DNA from: Bactericera cockerelli | Taxonomy: Eukaryota > Arthropoda > Insecta > Hemiptera > Triozidae | Assembly: GCA_024516035.1 (NCBI GenBank) | Contig: CM044958.1 | Coordinates: 26,307,517-26,371,516 of the forward strand | Reading direction: 5' to 3' | Length of the DNA stretch: 64,000 bases | In this document: positions 46,407 to 57,055 of the stretch, one piece after another | Numbering within the stretch: position 1 is the stretch's first letter | Layout of the letters: each line of letters starts with the position of its first letter | Made by a program: the position numbers and the translations under genes | Notes under the pieces: generated by a model | Seen by the model: only the letters and a program-made list of their open reading frames with translations | Told to the model about the DNA's origin: nothing | The model's database searches: none

Positions 46407-48198
46407 CAGAGTGTCCACTTTTAATGTGCGCCATAGGAAAAATACATGTAAAAACAATTTTTCTTGTCTCAAAAGTCGCCATTAAGTTTTTTAATTAAAC
46501 CAAATATGTTAACTCATGTATTTTTATCTGAAGAATCCACTGGTGGTAATTTCATACACCTGGGACTTACAGTTAAAAAGTTAAGGGTTCGAAATCCGAG
46601 AAATGTGTTATGTTTGAAACTCAACATTTTCGTACAATTGGATACTCTATTTTATGTATTTTTTCACGAGAAATTGATTGGTAATATTTTCAATTACCTG
46701 GGTTTACAGTTAAAAAGTTCTGGGTTCGAAACCGAGTAATTGCGTTATGTTTGAAGCTCAATATTTTCGTACACCTGGATACCTACCTGGTTTCTGGTTT
46801 TACTAACTGTTATACCCTATTTTAGCATTCTTTAACTTTATTTGTGTATTTTTTCAATAGAAATAACGATTTCTGCTTCTTTTGTCCGAAGAAGACCTAC
46901 TGAAAAAAGGCGTGTTTTAAACTTGAATTCATGAAAAAAAGAACAACTGATAATCAGTTTATGGGTAGGTACTTACTGATATTGAAGTTAGATTCGATTT
47001 TTAAAGATATCTCCATCAGCAGCAACACAATATCCCAATCTGTCGTAAAATTCATTGCGAACATTTGCCAATTGACGTGCTGTTATGTTGTTGCATGCTT
47101 GGGTGATGGCATCTTTTAATGCCTCTACATTGGGGTATGTTTTACCTCCGTGATAGTATTAATTTTAGGTAACCCCAAAGAAAAAAGTCATTTGGGGATA
47201 GATCGGGTAATCTTGCTGCCCAATCAATATCACCATTGTGAGCTATCACCCTTCCTGGAAATGCTGCTTGTAAAAACTCTTTGACTAATCTTGAGTTGTG
47301 GGCTGGACAACCGTCCATTTGAAAAAAAAAAAAAATTCTCTTTCACCCACAACATTTGTGATTAATGGACCTATTTCATGAACAAGGAGGTCGAGGAAGA
47401 GTTCTGAAGTTAGACTTTCATTGTAGAATATTGGACCAATAATGTGTTGTCCTACTATTCCTGCCCAGACGTTTACTTTTTGTGGGTACTGAGTATGAGG
47501 CTGTACCAAGAGTAGAGGATTTTCTTTGGCCCACATCCGTGAGTTTTGAAAATTGGGAGCGTGTGTCAGATTTAAACTAGATTCGTCTGAAAATCGAATC
47601 TAACTTCAATATCAGTAAGTACCTACCCATAAACTGATTATCAGTTGTCCTTTTTTACAAAGTCATGAATTCAAGTTTAAAACACGCCTTTTTTCAGTAG
47701 GTCTTCTTCGGACAAAAGAAGCAGAAATCGTTATTTCTATTGAAAAAATACACAAATAAAGTTAAAGAATGCTAAAATAGGGTATCACGTATCACAGTTA
47801 GTAAAATCAGAAACCAGGTAGGTATCCAGGTGTACGAAAATATTCAGTTTCAAACATAACGCAATTACTCGGTTTCGAACCCAGAACTTTTTAACTGTAA
47901 ACCCCAGGTAATTGAAAATATTACCAATCAATTTCTCGTGAAAAAATACATAAAATAGAGTATCCAATTGTACAAAAATGTTGAGTTTCAAACATAACAC
48001 ATTTCTCGGATTTCGAACCCTTAACTTTTTAACTGTAAGTCCCAGGTGTATGAAATTACCACCAGTGGATTCTTCAGATAAAAATACATGAGTTAACATA
48101 TTTGGTTTAATTAAAATACTTAATGGCGACTTTTGAGACAAGAAAAACTGTTTTTACATGTATTTTTCCTATGGCGCACATTAAAAGTGGACACTCTG
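46407..48198 (-). mobile_element. Tc1/mariner (DD41D-type) element B with long inverted arms
   Basis: Same CAGAGTGTCC..GGACACTCTG ends as element A, with TA at 46405-46406 and 48199-48200. Arms are about 600 bp (46407-47001, 47590-48198); the interior is only about 590 bp. Two subterminal units per arm plus a different inner-arm sequence. It retains the C-terminal half of the transposase on the minus strand. Confidence 0.85.
47103..47592 (-). pseudogene. mariner-type transposase, middle and C-terminal part (broken)
   Basis: From SSLNLTHAPNFQ and MWAKENPLL through NVWAGIVGQ and GPIFYNE, then an A tract of about 13 (near 47320) shifts the frame. Beyond it MDGCPAHNSR carries the second catalytic Asp and LPDLSPNDFFLWGYLK the third, with 41 residues between them: a DD41D spacing. 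The N-terminal HTH domains are missing. Its 5' part (47383-47592) overlaps the 3' part of the remnant in element A. Confidence 0.75.
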
Positions 48199-48500
48199 TA
48201 TAGGAGACGTATTGTAGATGGCCCCATTTTAAATTCATCAACTTCGCACTAGCGGTTCTTGGAGATAGAGACCATGTCCCTGACTTTTTACTTAAACGCT
48301 TAGATCTCGTGAACGGTACACCTGATTTATGAAATTCTGTATGTTCATATATGCGTATTACATAGTAAATTTGTTGAATAATTTATGGTTGAGTCTTGAT
48401 ATTTAAGAAATTGCGAAATTTTGGACCAAAATGTGCAAAGATAAGGTAATTTACGACTTGCCGATACAGAATTTTTTATAGTATCTAGAATGTAGGAAAA

Positions 48501-49921
48501 AATATTCTCTTTTCGTTAAAATAAACTCCGTTTTCGCACTTTTTCTAAAAACCCAACTTTGCTCAGGATTTCATACCAAAATATTTTTTTTTTTTGGTCA
48601 ATGGTAGATTGTTTTTGTAAATTGCAAAAGGTGAAGGACAAAATTGCGGATTGTTTCGCTGCACCATATTATTTTCCAAGTGTCGTTTTTTGTCAGTTTT
48701 TAGGCTGAAATTGAGGTAAGTGGTAATGCGAGTTATCTTCAACCTAAAAAACAGTCAATAGTTTCACGCTTCTTGATACCTTCCTGGTTATTTCTCAAAG
48801 GAGGGTGGTTATCTGAAAGGTTTTTCATGCTTTTTCCTCTTCTTTAGAGTAAGCACAACTGAGCCAAAATATTCTCGCACAAAAGTGCGGAGTTTCAAGT
48901 TGAAAAAAATTGATACCTACACGACACTTTGAAAATGATAAAGTACATCAAAACGGACTGTAATTTTGTCTTCTGAAATATACAAAAACAACCTATCAAG
49001 TTCCTAGAAAATGTTTTGGCTTGAAAAGCTAAGCAAAGTCGGTTTTTTTCATTGCAATTTCTCACTTACCCCGAAAACTAAGTGAAAAAAAATCTTCATA
49101 GATTGCCATTAAAAATTACTGTATTTACCTAACGTCAACGGGTGTCGACGTTTTTTGGTAGAATAACTTTTCAATTTTGGTAAACATCGCGCTGAACTGA
49201 ATATTATTTTTTGTTGTCATTCTGGAGAGTTTTTTTGTGGTTATTTTGGGATTTGACAAGACCCAAGTCAATTTCGTGTTAGTATAAGTAAGTTTACAGT
49301 TGATGATCGCTAGATCCATAGAGGGGGATGGGGGTGCAAATAGCACCAAAATAATGATTAAGACAAGAATATCCTTAACATGTTAATGGGTTGTGTTAAG
49401 CTGCTTGGGATACGTTGCGTGGTGGAGTGAACAATGATGAACAGGTTCGTGAGAGTCGATTACTGGAAACTCTTCAACCAACCATCCTACCCAGTTCAAC
49501 ATATTTATCTATCTTTAGCACTAAAGCTCCATCCATACAACACTTGATATTGGAACTATCTAATGTGTACAATGATTTTACAGCGGTTTCAAAAGCTTTT
49601 AAAAGAAAGATATAAATTAATGGACTCGAACCAGTGATCGCAGAGACAGTAGATAAAAAAACTGTTTTGTATTGATTGCCAGTCTTGAATTCGAGTTTTC
49701 CGAATTTATTGACTCACTCATTCTTAAAATTTCCTCAACGTTTTAATTTTTTTTTAATTTGTATTCAATTACCTACTTACTAGGCACTTAAGTACTAGGT
49801 CACTTTAAGGGATATACATAGGTATATGATTCGAATTAGAAATAATATTACATAAAAAATAACTTGTTGTAGGGTTCAATATCAGATGGCGCCTTCTGCA
49901 GAAATAAGTTTTTATAGGATC
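48501..49921. other. non-coding stretch
   Basis: No gene or complete element recognised. Short ORFs (49125, 49415) lack any domain. Confidence 0.5.
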
Positions 49922-50367
49922 AAATTATAAAATAGGATTACAGAAATATTAAACAGACCCTGTTCCTCAACTCGGAGGATAGAAATAGTGCGCTGTGATT
50001 GGTGGAACCCAGCTTGAGAGACGGTCTGGCTTATCTTGGTTTTTTTTTTTTTTTAAAGATGAGTGTTTCACAGCCTTTTTTTGTTTCGTAGCCATGAAAC
50101 AGGAGCTACTGTAGACGCTTGTGGTCTGTGTTGTAGCCTGCCCATCCCGTAGTATGCCTCCCCTCTGATGGGCGAGAAGTGACACAATATTTCCCATTTA
50201 GGAGCTGGGTCAACACGAGCGCACCGGAAGGTATCCCTTACAAACAACTGTAACCAAATTTTGAATACAAATTTTTGTCGGCGCGGGGGTTCGAACCCGG
50301 GACCTTCCGCATGGCAAGCGAGTGCTTAACCACTGAGCTATTCGGTTGTAATCCTATTTCATAATTT
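49922..50367 (-). mobile_element. tRNA-headed element bracketed by 20-bp inverted repeat
   Basis: AAATTATAAAATAGGATTAC (49922-49941) and its inverse complement (50348-50367, 19 of 20 match) enclose 406 bp. Next to the right copy, on the minus strand, is a tRNA-like head: AATAGCTCAGTGGTTAAGC, GGTCCCGGGTTCGAACCCC. An A tract on that strand (50040-50055) follows further in. It looks like a SINE, but inverted rather than direct flanks are unusual. Confidence 0.6.
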
Positions 50368-50756
50368 GGCCTAAATGCAATAACTGGAGTTGTTCAAAAG
50401 TTTAAAAAAAACGATCAGTAAGTTAGATTTGGTGGATACACTAACTATGGAGGTGCTATGTTACTGAATACTGATGCAAAATATTAAAATAGTTTTACAA
50501 CATCATATTTATTTTTCAATAATTCTAGATACTCCAAAGCTACAGAAATAATGTCTTCAAAGTTGCAAGAAATACAGAACTCGGATTAATTAATAATTAA
50601 CAAACATTATCAAAAAACTTTATTAAAAGAATTATCAATTATATATAACAAAAAAATTGAATCAAAATTAATATATATATAAAAATTATAAAAAATAAAA
50701 ATAAATGATATATCTCCTGTCGATATTTCATATAATACGAGGTATGTGCAAAAAGT
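50368..50756. other. AT-rich spacer
   Basis: Very AT-rich (about 50580-50710 almost only A and T). Nothing recognised. Confidence 0.5.
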
Positions 50757-51010
50757 TATGTTACGTTTTGAGGTGTAACATTCTTTCAACTACTAATTCA
50801 TTTCGAGACAGAGGTTTAACCTTACATTCGCTGAAAACTACCAATCAGTTACCAACATTAACCTCACCCAGTCTGAGTTGGGCCGGGAATAGCCAGCATT
50901 ACGAGGTTTCGAATTTGAATGATCATCCAAATCCCAATTGCACAGGACGTTGCTTAATTCTAATGACAGAACAATAACTAGTGCATTCAACGCGCCATCG
51001 GCTCTAGCTG
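50757..51010 (-). mobile_element. 5S-headed SINE, diverged
   Basis: On the minus strand: GGCGCGTTGAATGCAC (head), AATTAAGCAACGTCC, TTTGGATGATCATTC (5S C-box remnant), body CAGACTGGGTGAGGTTAATG, tail AGTTGAAAGAATGTTA. Decayed copy. Confidence 0.7.
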
Positions 51011-51169
51011 CGTAAAAAGTAAGTTTATATTACTTGTATTATTTTGAATCCTAGGCATAGATTATCCGCAACAGCTACTCGTGAGGTAGCGTTTTGGCAA
51101 CACTTTAAATTCCAAATAATTTTGATTACTAATTGAGCATGAACATTCAAGAAAAAATGGCCCTAATGT

Positions 51170-51395
51170 TGTCATTCATAATAATGTTTTTCACCCCCCA
51201 TTCCTTGGAATATCTCAAACCAGCTACACATTTATTAAACTTACCCAGCCTGAGTGGGGTCAGGAATAATCAGCATCGGGAAGTTTCAAATTTCAGTGGT
51301 CACTCGCCAGTTCCGATCCTCCCTAGACATTGCTTTACCTCAACGATCTTAAGAGAAATTGGTGTATTCAACGTCATTGACCCATTCACCAGATG
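51170..51395 (-). mobile_element. 5S-headed SINE, decayed
   Basis: Minus strand: TTGAATACACCAATTTC, AGCAATGTCTAGGG, GAGTGACCACTG, then CCACTCAGGCTGGGTAAGTT. Same family, older. Confidence 0.6.
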
Positions 51396-51449
51396 GCCAG
51401 ACCCTTACCGATCTAAATTTATGAGCTCCACATCTTGTCACTTACATGT

Positions 51450-51662
51450 CTGTTCCGGTAGCTCAGTGGTAAAGGCGGCATTCTGTGAATCCAGAGATTC
51501 CAGAGGTCGCGGGTTCGAAACCCAGCCGGGACATGACAAGTTATCCTCCCATTTGGGATTTTCCACATAGTAATACGTCATGGGCTTACTGATGGAATAA
51601 TGGGACTTAATAGTCCTAATCGGGCAGTATAAATAAGGCGATATTATTATTATTATTATTCC
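51450..51662 (+). mobile_element. tRNA-derived SINE, third family
   Basis: Head GTTCCGGTAGCTCAGTGGTA and CGCGGGTTCGAAACCC, body CATGGGCTTACTGATGG, tail CGGGCAGTATAAATAAGG followed by (ATT)n. The acceptor-like ends pair (GTTCCGG/CCGGGAC), but the T stem is broken, so it is not a tRNA gene. Related tails are at 52595-52680 and 17391-17472, and a minus copy at 57555. Confidence 0.75.
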
Positions 51663-52276
51663 TCCCTCCCTGCTCCCCCTACACTGACCGAGAACGCAAA
51701 AACGCCTCACTCACCTGCTCACTGCTTCCTGCACGGTACTGTTCTCTACTCTACATCCAGGGAGAAGCATCATTACAAGGAATGAAATGAGGTTGAACAG
51801 GGAATAGAGGGATGTAAATTCTCGTCATACCCATTAGCTGGCCATACACGGACGTTCTTTCCTCTCGAAAATCGCGGAGTGTGGAAACGCTGAAGGAAAA
51901 CGGGGAAGGAAAGAACGGGAAGGGAAAGTGTGGTGAAAAAAATGCGAAAAGTTTGTTCCCTTGGTAAATCGTGGCGCGTGGATACGGCAGAGGGTTCGGG
52001 AAAGGATTCGTGGTAGGAAAGAGCGGGAAGGGAGAACTGGGCCGAACTCTTGAAAAATTTTGAGACGAAAGGATTTGGCAAATGATCGACTGGCGCGTTA
52101 TCATTTGAGAGGAAAAAGCGTTAGTTAGTGGGGAAACCCCCTCATTTACCGTGGCGTTTATCCTGGAGCGTTGTCATGTTTGAAATTCGTACAGGATCGA
52201 AGGAAAATCGAGAGGATTTTCAGTCTGATGTTGGAGTTCTTTTTTGCTGGTGTTGAGAGCGTAAGATGCGGATAAA

Positions 52277-52590
52277 ATGAGTATTCAAGGCCGAAAAAAG
52301 AAGGAATTCATACTGGCGTGCGCCCTCTTATGTCAAAGTACGGTAGTTTTGGGAAAGAAGACCCGGAAAAAGAGAGAAGTTTGGCAGAAAAAGTGGTTGG
52401 CTGACCGCGAAAAGTATGGTCACATGGGTTTGTTGAGGGAACTAAGAGATAACAATCCCGAGGATTTCAAAAATTATTTGCGAATGGATTCAGCCTGTTT
52501 TGACGACCTAATGACGACCCTGCGACCTTTCTTGACGAAACAAGATACAACGATGCGACACAAGAAACACAAGATTTTATCCCATAAAAT
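52277..52590 (+). pseudogene. PIF/Harbinger transposase, N-terminal fragment
   Basis: From ATG 52277: a basic stretch (GKKTRKKREVWQKKW) then GLLRELRDNNPEDFKNYLRM and PFLTKQDTTMR, characteristic of the N-terminal part of Harbinger transposases (HARBI1-like). After about 100 residues the homology ends at a SINE tail (52595 on). The DDE catalytic domain is absent. Known full-length proteins are about 350-450 residues. Confidence 0.75.
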
Positions 52591-52594
52591 ATAT

Positions 52595-52684
52595 AAGACC
52601 TGTTTGACTGCTGGAGTAAAGGGACTTTTCAGTCTTACCTCGGCAGTATAAACAAGGTATATTCTATTCTATTCTATATTCTAA
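52595..52684 (+). mobile_element. SINE tail fragment inside Harbinger element
   Basis: TGGAGTAAAGGGACTTTTCAG..CGGCAGTATAAACAAGG plus (ATTCT)n matches the tail of the SINE at 51450. This insertion ends the transposase frame. Confidence 0.6.
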
Positions 52685-53035
52685 GATGATCGAAGCAACG
52701 TGAGCAACTATCGAAGCAGTGAACTACTGGCGCGGGCTTGGGGTAAATCCCCTCTCAATTTCCCCTCCAGTACGAACATCCACTAACACAGATGATTCTC
52801 AAAAAGATCATTCCACGAATCGTGTGCAAAATAACTCCCCGTTTTTTCATGGCGCGTCTCAGCGCCCACTCACACACGTGATTTTCAAGATGAAATGATT
52901 ACGAGCCATGATTTTCGAGAGGAAAGAACGTCCGTGTATGGCCAGCTAATAGCAACTCACTTTCCTGTTCACCTGGATGAAAACCTGCACCATTCACATA
53001 CATACTTATTCCCTGTCACAGTAACTTGTGGAGAA

Positions 53036-53311
53036 AATAATAATAATGATTTTCATTTGTATTATTATGTCACAATTTTAGTGGGTAGCAAAGAATCATA
53101 GGACTTTACCACTTTAATAAAATTATAATATCTTGTTTTAGTTTTTGCCTATAATTCCGCCAATGGTCGTTTTCCCTCATTTTTCCTCACGAGGTATGAG
53201 TGGACCCCGAACATCCAAATACAGAGCAGAAAAATCCCTGCCCGCTGGGGATCGAACCCAGGTCACCATGCGTCCAATTGATCGAACTCAGCCACGGTGA
53301 CTACACTTACT
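53036..53311 (-). mobile_element. tRNA-derived SINE, minus strand
   Basis: Same family as 11990 and 29763: minus-strand head GTCACCGTGGCTGAG.., GGGTTCGATCCCCAGCGGG, body GGGGTCCACTCATACCTCGT, tail AATAATACAAATG and AAT repeats. Confidence 0.8.
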
Positions 53312-53777
53312 ACGTCTTGTGGAGACACCTCAGCCACCGCTCTATTCTCCACTATTGCAATAGAATAGCCCAGCTTCAGAATAATTTACACAGGGAGCAG
53401 CACTGGTTATGAAAATTTCAAGGTACAAGCATAACGTGTAGATTAAGAAGTGTGGAAACCACCCCCCGCCGGCCTACATCTTCGCGTCCTCAGCACTAGA
53501 CAGCGCTTGTATCGCCGGAGACGGATCCTCTCCTCGCCCCTCACAAAATTTCTTCCCGGTACAAATGTAAACATAAACATAAAAAGTTTAAAAAGTTCAA
53601 TTTTTTTCAAGTTCGAGATAGTTTCGGCATTTTTGCTGAAATAACAATAAGTAATTGTGATTTGAGCATTTTGAGCTTGGTTATATGATAAAAATCTTTT
53701 CTAAATTAGTTGTCAGTACCTTTTTAACTGTTTGATATTATTATGTAACTGTTAAGCTTAATCGCAAAAAGGATACC

Positions 53778-53936
53778 GAGGAAGAGATTTGCAATGTGTT
53801 ACGTGTGGTGCTGTATGGAGCAGAGACGTGGACGATGAGAAAGAAGGAGGAAAAATATCTGGAGAGCTGCGAGATGTGGGTGTGGAGAAGACTAGAAGGA
53901 ATCAAGTGGTCAGATAAAGCCAGAAATGAAGAAGTA
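53778..53936 (+). pseudogene. non-LTR retrotransposon reverse-transcriptase fragment, first part
   Basis: VVLYGAETWTMRKKEEKYLE and CEMWVWRRLEGIKWSDK are the well-known C-terminal region of insect LINE reverse transcriptases. A mariner with TA duplication interrupts it at 53936; it resumes at 54857. Confidence 0.8.
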
Positions 53937-54854
53937 CGAGGTTTGGCTATTAAATTCGTAGACTCTTCCCATAAAACGATGTGTGTTTAACTTACCCAAC
54001 TTTAGTAGTTAACCCCTTCAATGTACTCCCCTCCTCTATCCCTACAACGTTCTAAGCAAATTTTCCATTGATCGAGACAGTGGTGGACGTCATTTTGTGT
54101 GAGGCCTTTCAAGACTTTTGCCGGTTTTTTCTTAACGGCATCTACGCTGTCAAATCTGGTACCTTTCAGGGCAGATTTGATTTTTGATAATAAGTAAAAG
54201 TCGCACGAGGCCAGGTCGGGTAAGTAAGGAGAGTGTTCCAACACTGGGATGTTGTATTTGGCCAGGAACGTCTTCACGGAGAAGGCACTGTGGGCTGGCG
54301 CATGGCACCATTTTTGCGCAAACTTTTGTCATGTTCAAATTTTCGTACAAAATTTGTCTCACAAATTCTTTATTAATTTTAAGTGTATCAGCCATTAGTC
54401 TAAGAGTTAATCTACGGTCAGAACGAATCATAACATCAATTTTTTCAATGTTTTCGTCAGTTTTTGAGCTTTGGGGGCGACCAGGACGTGGATCGTCCTC
54501 ACCATCTTCCTAACCATCTTGAAATCGTTTAAACCACTTATAAAGCGTTGATCTTTTCAAACATGACTCCTGGTACACTGTCTTTAACAAAGAAAATGTT
54601 TCACCAGCATGTTTTACGTAAAATTCAAAAATCACTCGTTGCTCAACGTTTGTATCAATCATAATTCCGGCAAAATTAAAAAAGGTGTCTTGCGCGTCGG
54701 GCTGTCACAACATAACTAATTACAGTACAGACATGTGACAGCTATCAATGAAAACACAAGACTTGAAGCTGTCTAAATATGTTTATCATATCTTCCTAGC
54801 ACGGACAGCTTTTGCGTAGCGGCTCGCGTCTACGAACTTAATAGCCAAACCTCG
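53937..54854 (-). mobile_element. 918-bp mariner inserted in LINE
   Basis: Terminal inverted repeats of 27 bp (CGAGGTTTGGCTATTAA.., 26 of 27 matching) with TA at 53935-53936 and 54855-54856. The interior is a minus-strand mariner transposase with a central deletion. Autonomous mariners are about 1.3 kb. Confidence 0.9.
54002..54680 (-). pseudogene. mariner transposase, internally deleted
   Basis: Minus strand: an N-terminal HTH part (VIFEFYVKHAGETFS.., STLYKWFKRFQDG), an in-frame stop at about 54511, the second HTH (RRLTLRLMADTLKI), then an abrupt join near 54300 to KTFLAKYNIPVLEHSPYLPD. LPDLASCDFYL is the region of the third catalytic Asp. The first two Asp motifs are deleted. Confidence 0.8.
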
Positions 54855-54856
54855 TA

Positions 54857-55068
54857 TTTAGAAGAGTTGGAGAGAAAAGAGAAATATTGAGAACCATGAA
54901 CAGAAAAAGAAGCTGGCTGGGTCTCATACTGAGGAGAGATTTTCTGCAGAGAATCATCATGGAAGGAAGAAGATCAAGAGGAAGAAGAAGGTTTGGAATG
55001 CTGACAAACATGCTGAATGGAAGAACATTTGAACAAATGAAGGAGGATGCCCAATGCCCATGATCGAG
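54857..55068 (+). pseudogene. non-LTR reverse-transcriptase fragment, second part
   Basis: RRVGEKREILRTMNRKRSWL, then LILRRDFLQRIIMEGRRSRG: the continuing C-terminus of the LINE protein after the mariner. The reading frame continues naturally from 53936 once the mariner and its duplicated TA are left out. It ends near 55062 (TGA). Confidence 0.8.
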
Positions 55069-55100
55069 TAAAGTGGAGAACGTCAAGTTGAAACCTAACA

Positions 55101-55311
55101 ATGGCTCGTTGAATACACCGGTTCTCTTAAGACCACCAAAGTTAGGCAACGTCCAGCGAGATTAGGACTTGGATGCTGGCTCTTCTCGGTGCAACCCAGG
55201 CTGGGTGAGGTTAATGTGGGTAACAGGTTTGTTAGTTTCCTGCGAGTGGAGGGTTGAACCTCTGTCATAACTGACCATAAAGTTGAAATATGACATTAAA
55301 CTCTAATAAAA
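55101..55311 (+). mobile_element. 5S-headed SINE
   Basis: TTGAATACACCGGTTCTC, CACCAAAGTTAGGCAACG and GGACTTGGATG are 5S internal-control remnants; body CAGGCTGGGTGAGGTTAATG, GCGAGTGGAGGGTTGAACC, tail AAGTTGAAATATGACATTAA. Confidence 0.8.
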
Positions 55312-55680
55312 CACACTAATAATACAAAAGGATTGGTGGGACATGAGTTTTCTTTCCTTCCAACCTGGGTGTTTTCTGTACTAGAAACCACTGGGTTGGA
55401 AGGATCTAACTCGCATCAAAGCTGGCTTTCTTTTTTCAAGTAAAGTGTCATGAAAATTAAGTCATGATATTTGTTCTTTCTAAGTCTGTAGACTTAAGAA
55501 GCAAGGGAAAAAATGGAAATATTTAGGGTGAAATTAATAGACATTGATGACTTCAGCATTGGGTTATCCTATGCTTAGTAATACGCAAATCTAGACTTAG
55601 TGTCCAAGAGGTATTACAATTTTTTTAAATATTAACTTTGGCCTTAAGAAACAATACATTAAGGATGTTATAAACTTTTT

Positions 55681-56360
55681 TACTTTCCTTATCCTATAAT
55701 AAGGAAAGTATTGTATTCGTCGAAAATTTGACCTACCCAGTTTTTCACATTTCTGGACGAATCATAGCCTCAGGATACCAAAAAAGTTGTTTTCAGCCAT
55801 TGGTCCGTGCGTCTGTCTGTGTGTGTGTGTGTGTGTCTGTGTGTGTGTCTGTGTGTCTGTGTGTGAACAGGATATCTCAAGAACGGTAAGAGCTAGAGAC
55901 TTGAAATTTGGTATGAAAATTAATTTTATACACCAGACAAACCACGAAACTTTTGGTTGCAATCAGCCGCAGAATGCGGCCGCAGGGCCGCAAATATTGG
56001 CCGCAAGCGCCGTTTCTATGAATTGGTTTAAGATACAAAAAAAGTTAAAGAACAACATTTTCTTGGATTAAAAAAATAATAGGAGTCTATTCTGATCATT
56101 TTTTTGATATCTTGAACTTTTTTGAACTCGGCCCCAATTTACCGGTATTTTGGGGGGGACCCGCTTGGACTAACTTTTTTATTATTCATCCTAGATGGGA
56201 GTTGTGACATATCAAATTCTATTATTTTAAGGTGCTGATTACGAATTTGATGTTTATTTTTAGCTAAATGTTACCTTTGAGTCACCAGTGGCTTTTGGTC
56301 CCGTTTCCATTCCTAATATGATAAGGAAAGTCGTGTGATGTTTACACCAGATTTTTTCTA
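55681..56360 (+). mobile_element. ACTTTCCTTATCC-ended repeat element, second copy
   Basis: Close match to 25949-26600 over its length: start ACTTTCCTTATCCTATAATA, GT/CTGT tract 55811-55865, GC block GCGGCCGCAGGGCCGC, right end TGATAAGGAAAGT then CGTGTGATGTTTACACC. No protein. Confidence 0.75.
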
Positions 56361-56772
56361 AAATATTTTGTTTTGCAAGTTTACATTTTTGTTTCCATAA
56401 GTTGTAATAATTTTTCCTGTATTGAGTGTAAATCCTTAATCTAATTTATTTTATACAAAACAAAAAAAATTGCGTGTGTTCCCTGAACTGTGCTAGAGAA
56501 TGTATATTGGTATCTAATTTCTTATACTTTACTTATTTTATGTTGATCAACAAAATAATGAAAATATAAGTATGTTACATTTGTGTATAAACATGATAAT
56601 ATTAATTATATCTTTTCTATTTGATAAAGTTTGCAGGAAGGTTTAGGCACATTATAGTTAGTATCATTATTAAATTTACTTTGGTTCATATGGGCTGTGT
56701 GGGCCCCAGAGCAATAAGAGTGCAATTACCTCCACTACAGTACATAATTATTAGTAGAATAGTAAATAAGTT

Positions 56773-57055
56773 TCTTTGTGTTATTATATCACTATTTCAG
56801 TGGGTAGCATGGAACTAAAAAACTTGCACAAGTTATCTTTTAATATACAATAGCTTGATTTGACCATAATTCCACCAATGGTGTCTGCTCACAGTACTCA
56901 CATCAAAGCATCTATTTATTTTTATCTCACAAGGTATATGAGTGGATCCCAGGCATTCAATTATAGAGAGAAAAATTATTGTCTCACTGGGTATCGAATG
57001 CAGGTCACTGTGTATGCAAGCCTAGTATGCTACTCACTCAGCCACGATTACAACT
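56773..57055 (-). mobile_element. tRNA-derived SINE, decayed
   Basis: Minus strand: GTGGCTGAGTGAGTAGC, GACCTGCATTCGATACC, body GGATCCACTCATATACC, tail GATATAATAACACAAAG. Same family as 11990. Confidence 0.65.

Larger units (their letters stand above)
46197..48500 (+). mobile_element. diverged dispersed repeat split by element B
   Basis: 46197-46404 (CTCGGAAGTATTG.., GCACGTTTCATAA..) and 48201 to about 48500 (CTTGCCGATACAGAATTTTTT) match, in the same order, the repeat at 1985-2220. Element B sits between. A further fragment is at 58668-58760. Confidence 0.55.
51837..52946 (+). mobile_element. PIF/Harbinger derivative
   Basis: Perfect 37-bp inverted termini begin GCTGGCCATACACGG at both ends. 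Flanks are TTA on the left and TAA on the right, so the typical 3-bp duplication is not exact. The interior carries a truncated Harbinger-type protein start and a SINE tail. 1110 bp. Confidence 0.8.

Noticed and set aside
50273..50349. Possible tRNA-Gly-like gene on the minus strand
   Set aside because: Good B box but no paired acceptor stem; part of a repeated element.
51454..51536. Possible tRNA gene
   Set aside because: Acceptor ends pair, but the T and D stems do not, and a SINE body with an ATT tail follows.
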